Of a stretch of DNA of 64,000 nt, positions 8,566-19,170 are shown piece after piece. How positions within the stretch are numbered: the first letter of the stretch is position 1; every line of letters begins with the position of its first letter. The notes under the pieces were generated by a model. That model ran no database searches, was not told the origin of the DNA, and was given only the letters and a program-made list of their open reading frames with translations. Source of the DNA: CALBTQ01 sp036725605 (GTDB lineage Bacteria; Lernaellota; Lernaellaia; Lernaellales; Lernaellaceae); the NCBI GenBank assembly GCA_036725605.1, contig DAIMDW010000007.1:1-64000 (forward strand), given 5' to 3'. A program made the position numbers and the translations under genes.

Positions 8566-9630
8566 ATGAAGAAACTGAAGCTCATTATCAGCGATCTGCA
8601 TCTGAGCGCCGGGGCGCACATGGCCGACGGCAGTCGCAACCTGTTGGAAGATTTCTTCGACGACGACATCCTCATCGAGTTCATCGAACATCACGGCGGA
8701 CCGGTCTACGCCGACCATCAGGTCGAACTGGTGGTCAACGGCGATTTTTTCAACCTACTGCTGGACGTGGAAGACGGCCCGCACGAGCGCATCACCGAAG
8801 AAGTGGCCGTGCGGCAGATGCGGCGCATTATCGAAGGCCACGCGGCGGTGTTCGACGCGCTCAAGGCTTTTTGCGCGCAGGCGAAAAACCGGTTGATCCT
8901 GATCGTGGGCAACCACGACGCCGCGCTGCTGTTCCCCCGCGTGCAGGAGGAAATCCACCGCCGGCTCGACAAGCCGATCCGCTTCGAGCAGGCGTACGTG
9001 ATCGACGACATCTTCGTCACCCACGGGCATCAGTACGAGTTCATCCACAGCTTCGACATGAACAACTTCACGCGGCGCGACAACGACGGCGTGCCCATGC
9101 TCAAACTGCCGTGGGGCAGTCTGTTCATCATTCAGTTTCTCAATCCGATGAAGCTGCACCGGCATTACATCGACAAGGTGATGCCGTTCCGCTACTACCT
9201 GCGCTGGGCGTTCTGGAACGACAACCGCTTTTTCTGGCGGCTGGCCGGCGGGATTTTCCGGTTCTGGATGGGCAACCGCCTTTCGCGCGACCGTTACCGG
9301 CGGCGGGAGTTCCGCCTGTCGCCGCAGCGCATCGCCAACGCGATGAACCACAAGCCGCTGTTCAAAACCGCGTCGGACATTCTGTCGAAAACGCGCTACC
9401 GCTCGGTCGTGTTCAGCCACAGCCACAAGATCGATTACCGCAAGGTGGGCGAGCACGGCGAGTATTACAACACCGGTTCGTGGTCGAACATCGTCAGCCT
9501 CGACGTGGCCAACCTCGGCAAGTCGCACCTGCGGCCGTACATTCAGATTCGCTATGAAAACGAGACGCCGCACATGAGCCTGCAGAACTGGATCGGCTCG
9601 TACAAGCTGCACCGCGAGATTATTCCGTAA
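8566..9630 (+). CDS. Calcineurin-like metallophosphoesterase
   Basis: A 354-residue phosphoesterase starting one base after the serS stop, so probably co-transcribed. The metal-binding motifs appear in order: SDLHL (9-13), NGDFFN, VGNHD, THGHQYE and SHSHK, the last standing for the usual GHxH. The length and a central basic, aromatic, amphipathic insertion (around residues 190-255) are larger than in LpxH, so it is not a simple UDP-diacylglucosamine hydrolase. It could sit on the membrane surface and act on a lipid-linked or nucleotide substrate. The substrate cannot be named. Its 3' end overlaps the convergent GT-C-like gene by 11 bases. Confidence 0.85.
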   Translation: MKKLKLIISDLHLSAGAHMADGSRNLLEDFFDDDILIEFIEHHGGPVYADHQVELVVNGDFFNLLLDVEDGPHERITEEVAVRQMRRIIEGHAAVFDALKAFCAQAKNRLILIVGNHDAALLFPRVQEEIHRRLDKPIRFEQAYVIDDIFVTHGHQYEFIHSFDMNNFTRRDNDGVPMLKLPWGSLFIIQFLNPMKLHRHYIDKVMPFRYYLRWAFWNDNRFFWRLAGGIFRFWMGNRLSRDRYRRREFRLSPQRIANAMNHKPLFKTASDILSKTRYRSVVFSHSHKIDYRKVGEHGEYYNTGSWSNIVSLDVANLGKSHLRPYIQIRYENETPHMSLQNWIGSYKLHREIIP

Positions 9631-11473
9631 AGACGATTTTTCCTCGGCGGAAGGGCAGATGCAGGCGCAAGGCCGTCGGCGCGTTCGTGCGCGCCCAGCG
9701 CGGATCGACCGCCAACGGCAGCGCGTAGTCGTGCGGGCGGTCGTCGTCGAGCACGTCGAACATGGCGCGGTGCTCGCGCCCCTCGTCGTCGCGCCAAACC
9801 AGCGCGGCTTCCTTGAACGCGGCCGGATCCTCGGTCGTCAGCCGGAAACGCAAACGCGGCGTGTTGGGCGGCTCAGCGGGCGCGATCAGCTCCGCGTCGA
9901 TCGGACCGTCCGTCCATTGCAAACCGCCGGATACGCTTTGTACGTGCGGCGGCACGCGGCCGGAAAACGCAAGCGCGGTCGGATCGTCGGTCAGTGACGA
10001 ACGTTGCTCCCACGCACCGCGCGTGAGGTCGGTCGCGTCGCTCAGCGCGGCGGACGGCTGCCAACGCGCCACGCGCACGCCCGCGCGCCAGGTCGCATCG
10101 CGCCACGGCAGATTTTCTCCCTCGGTGCGCCAGAAGTTGTCGCCGACCAGCAGCAGACGTTTATCGGCGAAGGCGCGTTGCGGCAGGAAGAGTTGATCGA
10201 CGTGGTCGTAATACAAACGAATGCCGCGCGCCTGCGTGGGCAGGTCTTCGAAGAGAATCGTGTGCGCGCGGGCGGGGTCGATGTCGCGCGTGGCGGCGCG
10301 GACGATTTTTTCCACCGTTTGCGAGGCGCCGTGATGCGCGGCGAGGTTGACGAGCAACAGCGGCGCGCCCAGGGCCAGGAAAACGCCGACGGCCGCGAAT
10401 TTCAACCGCCGCCAAAGCGGCGTGACCGGTGTGTGTCCTTCGCCGAAGGTCGATTCGCCGAGCCACCAGGCGAAGCCCACCGAGGGCAGGTAGAGCATGT
10501 AGCCGGCGTTCAGGTGCGGGCCGAGGTAGAGAAACGGGGCCATCGGCAGCGCGGCCAGCACGCCGAAGACGACGCCCCGCCAGGCATCGAGGCGGCCGCG
10601 ACGCAAAAACAGGTAGAACAAAAACACGCCGGCGGCGATCAGCAGCGGCACTTGCAGCGCGTCGGCCCAACCGGCGGGCAGGGCGGCGCGGTTGAGCGGC
10701 GCGAACAACGTGCGCGGCACGTGGCGAAACAGGTTGCCCACAATCACGCCGGGCAGCGGATCGTGCAGGCGCGCGGGGCCGCCCAGGCCGCCCAGGAGCA
10801 TCATTCGCGCGACGAGCACGGCGGCGACCGGCGAGCCGGTGGCCAGCAGGCCGACGATCGTTCGTTTCAGCGGCGGACGTTGCGCGGAAAAAAATATCAG
10901 GGTCGCGTAGAGCGGCGGCGCGACGAAGGCGATCTCCTTGCTCAGACAGGCCGCGAGCGTCCAGAGCGTCGCCCAGACGAGCGACCGGCCGCGTCCTTCC
11001 CGCACATAGCGCGCGAAGCTCAACGCGCCGCCGAGCACAAACACCGTGGCGACCAGATCGAAGCGCGCGCTGAGCCAATGCAGCGTGCCCGCGTGCGCCG
11101 GGTGCACAAAGAAAAGCAGCGCGGTCAGCAGCGCCGCGCGTTGGTTGATCAGCCGCCGCGCGAGCGCGAACAGCAGGGTCGTGGCCAGCGCGTGCAGCAG
11201 CAGGATCGTCAGCCGGTGCGGCCACGTCGCGTAGCCGAAGAGCGTCGCCGCCGGCACGACGGTCAGTTTGCCCAGCGGCCGCCAGTAGACGCCGACGTCG
11301 GGCATGAGCAGGAATTTCAGCTTGGCGGTCGAGTCGAGTTGCGCGGCGAACAGCAGCGGATTGTCGTCGACGATCGGCCCGTCGGCGAGCGTCCAGCCCA
11401 ACAGCGGCAGGGTCAGCAGAAACGCGAACAGGAAAAAAAGCGGCCAGGCGATCTCGCGCCGGCGGGCGGTCAT
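9620..11473 (-). CDS. Polytopic membrane protein, probable GT-C-fold glycosyltransferase
   Basis: A 617-residue protein. The N-terminal ~400 residues hold about ten hydrophobic segments, with an acidic first external loop (DGPIVDDN, ~residues 31-38) of the kind used as catalytic base in GT-C enzymes that take polyprenyl-phosphate sugars. A WRPLG-like stretch follows shortly after. The C-terminal ~200 residues have no clear membrane segment and look like a beta-rich periplasmic domain. Family resemblance is to PMT/ArnT-like or tetratricopeptide-linked mannosyltransferases, but no specific acceptor can be named. It starts within the last four bases of lepB (ATGA overlap), so the two are translationally coupled. 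Confidence 0.6.
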   Translation of the reverse strand: MTARRREIAWPLFFLFAFLLTLPLLGWTLADGPIVDDNPLLFAAQLDSTAKLKFLLMPDVGVYWRPLGKLTVVPAATLFGYATWPHRLTILLLHALATTLLFALARRLINQRAALLTALLFFVHPAHAGTLHWLSARFDLVATVFVLGGALSFARYVREGRGRSLVWATLWTLAACLSKEIAFVAPPLYATLIFFSAQRPPLKRTIVGLLATGSPVAAVLVARMMLLGGLGGPARLHDPLPGVIVGNLFRHVPRTLFAPLNRAALPAGWADALQVPLLIAAGVFLFYLFLRRGRLDAWRGVVFGVLAALPMAPFLYLGPHLNAGYMLYLPSVGFAWWLGESTFGEGHTPVTPLWRRLKFAAVGVFLALGAPLLLVNLAAHHGASQTVEKIVRAATRDIDPARAHTILFEDLPTQARGIRLYYDHVDQLFLPQRAFADKRLLLVGDNFWRTEGENLPWRDATWRAGVRVARWQPSAALSDATDLTRGAWEQRSSLTDDPTALAFSGRVPPHVQSVSGGLQWTDGPIDAELIAPAEPPNTPRLRFRLTTEDPAAFKEAALVWRDDEGREHRAMFDVLDDDRPHDYALPLAVDPRWARTNAPTALRLHLPFRRGKIVFTE

Positions 11474-12348
11474 CGCACCAGCGAGCCGATCCGGGTGAGC
11501 TGTCCCGGCGGCCAGGAGAAGTAGATGACCATCGCCTTGCCCTTGATCAGCTCGAAGGGCACAAAGCCCCAGTAGCGGCTGTCGTTGGAATGATCGCGGT
11601 TGTCGCCCATGCAGAAGTAATGGCCGGGCGGCACCTTCTTGGCGGTGTCGCCGAAGCGCAGCGTGTCTTTGTCGTAAAGCACCTGGTGCTTGTTGCCGCC
11701 GATGTCCTCGATGAACAGTTCGCTGGTCTGGTTGAAGCGCGCCGGATCCTCATAACGGTACAGCCCCGCCTTTTCCTTGGGCACCGGCTCGCCGTTGATG
11801 AACAGTTCGTTGCCGCGCGCCTCGATCGTGTCGCCGGGCAGGCCGATCACCCGCTTGATGTAATCCTTGGACGTGTCCTTCGGAAACTTGAAGACGATCA
11901 CGTCGCCGCGTTGCGGTTTGCCGAAGATGTCGATTTTCTTGTCGGAGAAGGGGATCGGCAGGCCGAAGACGAACTTGTTGACCAGGATGTGGTCGCCGAC
12001 GTACAGCGTGGGGATCATGCTGCCCGAGGGAATTTTGAACGCCTGCACGATGAAAGTGCGGATGAACATCGCCAGCACCAGCGCGACGAGAATGGCCTCG
12101 GTGTATTCGAGCACCACGCTGTGCCGCCAGATGGGCACGTGCTGATCGACGTTGTGTTTGACCGCGCGCGTATGCTTGAGAATTTTATCGAAATCGTCGC
12201 CGGCCATCGCTTCGCGCAGGTGCGCCAGGTGCTCTTCCAGCTTCCCCCGCTCCATGGCCTGCGGATGCCGACTCAATTCCTTTTCGGCGCGCCGGAGCTG
12301 CTTGGCGGCTTCTTTGCGCAGTTTGGCGAGTTTGCGCGCAACGAACAT
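11470..12348 (-). CDS. lepB: Signal peptidase I
   Basis: A 292-residue protein with the S26 catalytic dyad: Ser110 in PSGSM and Lys165 in YIKRVIGLPGD, plus the MGDNRDHSNDSR box near the C-terminus. It cleaves signal peptides on the periplasmic side of the inner membrane. One membrane segment (~83-103) precedes the catalytic domain. Unusual is the ~75-residue charged, probably coiled N-terminal extension in the cytoplasm, longer than in E. coli-type or Bacillus-type enzymes. GGGAGGA lies nine bases before the ATG. A TTGACA/AATAGT promoter is ~90 bases upstream, and the GT-C-like gene overlaps the end by four bases. Confidence 0.95.
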   Translation of the reverse strand: MFVARKLAKLRKEAAKQLRRAEKELSRHPQAMERGKLEEHLAHLREAMAGDDFDKILKHTRAVKHNVDQHVPIWRHSVVLEYTEAILVALVLAMFIRTFIVQAFKIPSGSMIPTLYVGDHILVNKFVFGLPIPFSDKKIDIFGKPQRGDVIVFKFPKDTSKDYIKRVIGLPGDTIEARGNELFINGEPVPKEKAGLYRYEDPARFNQTSELFIEDIGGNKHQVLYDKDTLRFGDTAKKVPPGHYFCMGDNRDHSNDSRYWGFVPFELIKGKAMVIYFSWPPGQLTRIGSLVR

Positions 12349-12435
12349 TCTCTCATATCCTCCCGCGACGGTGCGGTTGAAGGATTACCGGAATCGCTAG
12401 GGAGCAAAGCGGATCCCGCGTGGCGAAGTGCTGAC

Positions 12436-12464
12436 ACTATTGGTTCTTTCGCCCGGGTTGTCAA
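12436..12464 (-). promoter_or_regulatory. Sigma70-type promoter for lepB
   Basis: Read on the minus strand: -35 TTGACA (12464-12459), 17-base spacer, -10 AATAGT (12441-12436). The -35 is a full consensus and the -10 matches four of six positions. The transcript would start near 12429, giving a leader of about 80 bases before the lepB ATG. Confidence 0.5.
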
Positions 12465-12483
12465 CCGAGAGCGGCCGGACGAT

Positions 12484-12511
12484 TTGCGCATTCGCCGTCG
12501 CTGTGTACAAT
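12484..12511 (+). promoter_or_regulatory. Sigma70-type promoter for the signalling cassette
   Basis: TTGCGC (12484-12489), 16-base spacer, TACAAT (12506-12511) with a TGTG just upstream of the -10. It lies 38 bases before the sensor kinase ATG and is divergent from the lepB promoter, so the ~200-base gap 12349-12549 serves both operons. Confidence 0.4.
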
Positions 12512-12549
12512 GTCTGCCTGACATTGAAGGCGCATAAAACGGGCGGCCG

Positions 12550-14570
<2,021 letters not shown>

Positions 14571-14574
<4 letters not shown>

Positions 14575-14936
14575 TGCGCAAGATCCTGGTGATCGAAGAC
14601 GTGGAAGACAATCGCGAGTTGCTGGTGCAGTATTTCGAGGATCGCTTCGAAATCTACGAAGCCGAAGACGGTCGCCAGGGGTTGGAAATGGCCGAACGCA
14701 TCCGCCCCGATCTGATTCTGCTCGATCTGTCGCTGCCCGTGCTCGACGGCTGGCAGACCGCCGCGGCGATGAAGGCCGATGCGCGCCTGCGCGATATTCC
14801 GGTGATCGCCATCACCGCCCACGCGATGGTCGGCGACGAGGAGCGGGCGCTGGAAGCGGGTTGCGACGCGTATCTGAGCAAGCCGATCGATTTTTCGGAA
14901 CTGGAAAAAACCGTAAGTAAGGTGTTGGGTGAATAG
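14571..14936 (+). CDS. Single-domain response regulator
   Basis: A 121-residue stand-alone receiver. The acidic pair (ED at 9-10), the phospho-acceptor Asp in LILLDLSLP, the conserved Thr (ITAHAM) and Lys (SKPID) are all present, so it should be phosphorylatable. It resembles DivK/Spo0F-type shuttles more than CheY. Its ATG overlaps the kinase stop (ATGA), and its own stop overlaps the GTG of the GGDEF regulator by one base. That suggests a phosphorelay in which it receives phosphate from the upstream kinase. Confidence 0.9.
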
Positions 14937-15871
14937 TGAGAGCTGAGGCAAAAGTACACAAGATTCTGGTCGTCGACGACAATCCCGACAATGTGGACCT
15001 GCTGACGCAGTATTTGTCCGGCCTGGATTACGAAATCATTCCGGCCTACGACGGGCAGGAAGCGCTGCTGAGCGTCGAACGCGAAGACGTCGATCTGATC
15101 CTGCTGGACGTCATGCTGCCCGGCATGAGCGGCTTCGAAGTCTGCCGTCGGCTCAAGGCGAACGAGGGCACCGATTTCATTCCCATCGTGCTGGTCACGG
15201 TACGCGACGATACGCGCTCCAAGCTCGAGGGATTCGCCGCCGGGGCCGACGATTACATCACCAAACCCTTCGATATCGAGGAACTTTCCGCGCGCGTCAA
15301 AAGCCTGCTGCGCATCAAAACGCTGCAGGACCAACTGCGCGAAGCCAACGCGAATCTTGCCGAAATGTCGGTGACCGACGGGCTGACCGGCATTTACAAT
15401 CACCGGCATTTCATCGAGCGGCTGGAGGGCGAAACGGCCCGCGCCATGCGCCATCAGCGGCCGCTGGCGGTGATCATGCTCGATGTCGATCACTTCAAAC
15501 AGGTCAACGACCGGCACGGGCATTTGTTCGGCGATTTCGTGCTGGTCAAACTGGGCAAGCTGATGAGTTCCATCGCCCGGGCGGGCGATCTGGTGGCGCG
15601 CTACGGCGGCGAGGAGTTCGTCGTACTGGTCACCGAGACCGACGGCGCGGCGATGCTCGCCGAGCGCATTCGCCAGGGCGTGGAGCAAGCCGAATTCGAA
15701 AACGACGGCCACCGGGCCGATATCCGCATTTCCGCCGGTGTTTGTCAGGCGCTGCCGGGCTCGGTGGAAAACGGCAATGAACTGCTACGCATTGCCGATG
15801 AAGCGTTGTACGAAGCCAAGCAATCGGGCCGCAACCGCGTGGTCGTGCGGATCAAGCAAATAAACGAGTAG
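14936..15871 (+). CDS. Response regulator with diguanylate cyclase (GGDEF) output
   Basis: A 311-residue protein with an N-terminal receiver (~8-122; Asp in LILLDVMLP, Lys in TKPFD), a short coiled linker and a GGDEF domain (~150-305). The active-site loop is GGEEF, a functional variant, so it should make cyclic di-GMP from GTP. No RxxD inhibitory site is obvious before the loop. PleD- and WspR-like regulators have this architecture. The GTG start overlaps the preceding stop, so synthesis is coupled to the kinase and receiver. A PilZ protein and a flagellar cluster elsewhere in the window are plausible downstream targets. Confidence 0.92.
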   Translation: MRAEAKVHKILVVDDNPDNVDLLTQYLSGLDYEIIPAYDGQEALLSVEREDVDLILLDVMLPGMSGFEVCRRLKANEGTDFIPIVLVTVRDDTRSKLEGFAAGADDYITKPFDIEELSARVKSLLRIKTLQDQLREANANLAEMSVTDGLTGIYNHRHFIERLEGETARAMRHQRPLAVIMLDVDHFKQVNDRHGHLFGDFVLVKLGKLMSSIARAGDLVARYGGEEFVVLVTETDGAAMLAERIRQGVEQAEFENDGHRADIRISAGVCQALPGSVENGNELLRIADEALYEAKQSGRNRVVVRIKQINE

Positions 15872-15890
15872 GCGTAGGTTTGGGGGAAAG

Positions 15891-17051
15891 ATGAGCGCCA
15901 GTCCCACGGTGTTGGTGGTGGAAGACAATCAGGATGTGCGCGAGATCATCACCGAGTTTCTCAGCGCTTATGGATTTACCGTTATCAGTGCGGACGACGG
16001 CAAGGAAGGGCTCGACCTGTTCAACAAAAAGAGCCCCGATTTCGTCCTGGCCGACGTGCTGCTGCCGCGCACCAACGGTTTTCAGTTGTGCCAGACGATC
16101 AAGACCGGTCCGCGTCCGGTGCCGGTGATCCTGATGAGCGCGTTGTACAAAAGCCGCAACCTGCAACAGGAAGGCAAGGTCAAATACGGCGCGGACGATT
16201 ACCTGATCAAACCGCTGGATCTGATGGACCTCGCGCGGCGCATTTGCAGGCTGCTGGGTATCGAGCGCCCCGAACCGCCGGACATGCCGCCGCCCGAGCC
16301 GGTGGTCACCGAAACCGACGTGCAGCCCGACGTGGGCCTGGCCGTCGACGACGAGGGCGACCTGGAGCGCACGCCCGTCGAGCAGGTGATCGGTTGGCTG
16401 TTCCAGCAGCAAAGCACCGGCCGTCTGGCGATCGACTCCTACGGCATCGTGCGCACGATGTACATCAAAGAGGGGTTGCCGATCTTCGTGCAATCGGCCG
16501 TGCGCGAGGAGGGCTTCGCGCATTTGCTGCTCGACGACGGGAAGGTGACCGCCGAACAACTGGCCGAGGCGGAACTCAAGGCGCGCACGACCAAGGCCAT
16601 GCTCGGCAAGGTGCTGGTCGACAACCAAGCGATCGGCAAAGCCGATTTGGCGCAGTATCTGATCAAGGAGGTCGACACGCGCTTGATGCACATTCTGCAA
16701 TTGCCCGCCGGCAAATACACGTTCACCGAGGATACGTCGTTCCTCGAAAAAATCCGCCGTCCCGAGCTGGATATCTTCAACCACGTTTATCACGCCATCC
16801 GGCTCTACGCGCCCGACGAACGCCTGCGCGAACGCTTCGCCCCGCGGTTGAACCGCCGCGTGCTCAAAAACGAGGAACTGCTGGCCTACGCCGGTCGCTT
16901 CAACTGGGAAGATGACCACCTGGACGCGTTCATTCTCATCGACGGCGCGCGGACCATCGCCAAATTGATCGAGGAAACCGGGCAAACGGCCGAGGTTATC
17001 CGGCAACTTCTGTATACGCTTGAGGTTTTCGGCATCGTTCGTTTTCAATGA
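15891..17051 (+). CDS. Response regulator with DUF4388 (PatA-like) output region
   Basis: A 386-residue protein. The receiver occupies ~5-125 (Asp in FVLADVLLP, Lys in IKPLD). A Pro/acidic linker (~128-160) leads to a DUF4388-type domain that begins TPVEQVIGWLFQQQSTGRLAI and extends into a helical GspE-N-like region. DUF4388 proteins are frequent in Myxococcota and other delta-type lineages and in PatA-like regulators, but their biochemical output is not settled. It starts 20 bases after the GGDEF regulator and completes the four-gene signalling cassette. The next gene is preceded by a 110-base gap, so the operon probably ends here. Confidence 0.85.
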   Translation: MSASPTVLVVEDNQDVREIITEFLSAYGFTVISADDGKEGLDLFNKKSPDFVLADVLLPRTNGFQLCQTIKTGPRPVPVILMSALYKSRNLQQEGKVKYGADDYLIKPLDLMDLARRICRLLGIERPEPPDMPPPEPVVTETDVQPDVGLAVDDEGDLERTPVEQVIGWLFQQQSTGRLAIDSYGIVRTMYIKEGLPIFVQSAVREEGFAHLLLDDGKVTAEQLAEAELKARTTKAMLGKVLVDNQAIGKADLAQYLIKEVDTRLMHILQLPAGKYTFTEDTSFLEKIRRPELDIFNHVYHAIRLYAPDERLRERFAPRLNRRVLKNEELLAYAGRFNWEDDHLDAFILIDGARTIAKLIEETGQTAEVIRQLLYTLEVFGIVRFQ

Positions 17052-17161
17052 CGCTTGACGAACCTCCGATTCGTGCACTATTGTCTTTTTTACTTTCATC
17101 TAGGCGTATACTCACATTTTTCTGAAGTTCAATTATCCTTTTGCCGCTAGAGGAGCGTGCC

Positions 17162-18907
17162 ATGACTGACAATCCCTATTATGTGGACGAATCACGCCCG
17201 TGGTTCTCGAAAGAAGCTGGCTGGCCGGATGAAGTGCCCAAGAATCACGTCTTTGAAAAAGTGACCCTCGGTCAGATGCTGGAGAAATCCGCCAAGGAAT
17301 TTCCCTCCCTCAATGCGATTTGGTTCCTCGACAGTTACATGACGTTTGCCGAACTCGACGACAAGGTGAATCGGCTGGCGACGGCGCTGGCCAAGCTCGG
17401 CATGAAGAAGGGCGACGTGCTCGCGCTGCTGTTGCCCAACAGTTTTCAGTATGTCATCGGTTATTACGCCTGCATGAAATTGGGATTGATCCTCACCGGC
17501 GTCAATCCGACCTACAAACCCGGCGAGGTCAAGCATCAGCTCAAACTGACCGGCGCCAAGGCGATCATCGTGCTGGACGTGCTCTACGAGCCGACCGTCG
17601 CGCCGATCGTCAACGACACCGACCTCAAACACGTCATCGTCACCAACGTCACCGACCTCAAGGCCCTCTCGGGCTTCAAACGCTGGCTGGGCAAGAAAAT
17701 GGGCAAGATCCCCTTCGCGCCCGCGCCGGCCGGTTCGTTGAATTTCATGGATCTGCTCAAGACCGAACCGAACGTGCCCCAGGTCGATCTGTCGGCCGAC
17801 GATATCGCCGTGTACATCATGACCGGCGGCACCACCGGCGTGCCCAAGGCGGCGGTGTTGTCGCATTTCAATTGCGTGTCCAACGCGACGCAAAGCCGCC
17901 TGTGGCTCTGGAAAACCGAGCCGGGCGCGATGGCCATCGGCGTGCTGCCGTTGTTCCACAGCTTTGCGATGACTTGCGTGATGAACATCTGCGTCAACTT
18001 CGGCGGCACGATGATGCTCTTCCCGCGGCCGCCGGCGACCAAGGAACTGGTCGAGACGATCATGAACATCACGCCGCCGCAGGGCAGCATGTACGTGGGC
18101 GCTGAGGTGCTCTTCAAGCGTCTGGCCGAGTGGCCGGAAGTCAACAACTACGACCTGGCCGGCAAGATCGTGCTGTGCGTGTCCGGCGCGGGCCCGCTGC
18201 ACCGGCCGGTGCAGGAAGCGTTCGAGAAGGTCACCGGCGCGCGGTTGGTCGAAGGGTACGGCTTGTCCGAATCCTCGCCGGTCGTTTCCGCCGGGCCGTT
18301 CTGGGGCAACCGCAAGATCGGCACGATCGGTCTGCCGTTCCCGGGCACCGAGTGGAAGATCGTCGATCCGGTCGATCCGGCGAAAGAATTGCCGCAGGGC
18401 GAAGCAGGCGAACTGGCCGTGGCCGGTCCGCAGGTGATGATGTGCTATCTGAACAACGAAGAGGAATCGGCCGAGACGGTCGTTGCGCTGCCCGACGGCA
18501 AGAAGTGGCTGCTGACCGGCGACATCGGCCGGATGGACGAGCACGGCCGCGTGAACATCGAGGACCGCAAGAAGCAGCTCATCAAGTACAAGGGCTACAG
18601 CGTGTTCCCGACCGAGATCGAAACGATGATGATGCAGCACGAGGCGGTCAACGAAGCGGCCGTCGCCGGTCTGCCCGATCCGGATTCCGGCGAGATCATC
18701 AAAGCCTGGTGCGTGATCAACGAATCGTTCAAGAGCAAGATCACCGAGCAGGAACTGATGGAGTGGGCGAAGAACAACTTCACCCATTACAAGGTGCCGC
18801 GTTACATCGAGTTCATCGACGAACTGCCCAAGACGATCGTCGGCAAGGTCATGCGCCGCACGCTGCAGGAAGCCGATCCCATTTACAAGAAATACAAGGG
18901 CGCGTAA
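17162..18907 (+). CDS. fadD: Long-chain acyl-CoA ligase (AMP-binding enzyme)
   Basis: A 581-residue ANL-family enzyme. The ATP/AMP motif YIMTGGTTGVPKAAVLSH is at the expected place, then the adenylate motif (EGYGLSESSP) and the C-terminal hinge/Lys region (GDIGRMDEHG and KTIVGKVMRR). The predicted reaction activates a medium- or long-chain fatty acid to its CoA thioester via an acyl-adenylate. The ATG at 17162 was preferred over an upstream TTG at 17141 because GAGGAG sits six bases before it. A TATACT at 17107 may be a -10, but no well-spaced -35 accompanies it. A strong terminator follows at 18933. Substrate chain length is inferred only from family resemblance. Confidence 0.88.
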   Translation: MTDNPYYVDESRPWFSKEAGWPDEVPKNHVFEKVTLGQMLEKSAKEFPSLNAIWFLDSYMTFAELDDKVNRLATALAKLGMKKGDVLALLLPNSFQYVIGYYACMKLGLILTGVNPTYKPGEVKHQLKLTGAKAIIVLDVLYEPTVAPIVNDTDLKHVIVTNVTDLKALSGFKRWLGKKMGKIPFAPAPAGSLNFMDLLKTEPNVPQVDLSADDIAVYIMTGGTTGVPKAAVLSHFNCVSNATQSRLWLWKTEPGAMAIGVLPLFHSFAMTCVMNICVNFGGTMMLFPRPPATKELVETIMNITPPQGSMYVGAEVLFKRLAEWPEVNNYDLAGKIVLCVSGAGPLHRPVQEAFEKVTGARLVEGYGLSESSPVVSAGPFWGNRKIGTIGLPFPGTEWKIVDPVDPAKELPQGEAGELAVAGPQVMMCYLNNEEESAETVVALPDGKKWLLTGDIGRMDEHGRVNIEDRKKQLIKYKGYSVFPTEIETMMMQHEAVNEAAVAGLPDPDSGEIIKAWCVINESFKSKITEQELMEWAKNNFTHYKVPRYIEFIDELPKTIVGKVMRRTLQEADPIYKKYKGA

Positions 18908-18932
18908 CGCCCGTTGTTGACGGACCGAAAGG

Positions 18933-18960
18933 GGCTCCGGCGAAAGTCGGAGCCTTTTTT
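18933..18960 (+). terminator. Rho-independent terminator after the acyl-CoA ligase
   Basis: GGCTCCGGC and GTCGGAGCC form a 9-bp stem (one G-T wobble) closed by a GAAA tetraloop and followed directly by TTTTTT. It lies 25 bases after the fadD stop. Confidence 0.88.
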
Positions 18961-18991
18961 ATTGTTGAAAATCCACGGCACACGTCTGTTT

Positions 18992-19151
18992 TGTCATCTC
19001 GACCGGAGCGTCCCTGTCCGCCAAAGCCCAAATTCTACGAAGCTTTAGCGAAGTAGAATGGCGAAGGCGGAAGCGGAGTGGAGAGATCCCGCTCAATGAA
19101 AAGGGATTCCTCCAATCGACATGCCGGTGGCATGTCTCCGTCGGAATGACA
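18992..19151 (+). repeat. Palindromic intergenic repeat element
   Basis: The ends are imperfect inverted repeats: TGTCATCTCGACCGGAG at the left and CTCCGTCGGAATGACA at the right (ending 19151). Inside, a second nested inverted repeat pairs TCCGCC/GGCGGA and ATTCTAC/GTAGAAT around 19018-19072, and GAGAGATCCC faces GGGATTCCTCC. The whole 160-base unit could fold into a cruciform-like hairpin. Similar TGTCATTCCGA-bounded palindromes occur as dispersed repeats in other genomes; a second copy is not visible in this window. Confidence 0.6.
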
Positions 19152-19170
19152 CATTTCGTGTGAATCGGTT

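Noticed and set aside
18961..19170. Small frames between the acyl-CoA ligase and the lipoprotein
   Set aside because: They fall in the palindromic repeat and show no start signal.
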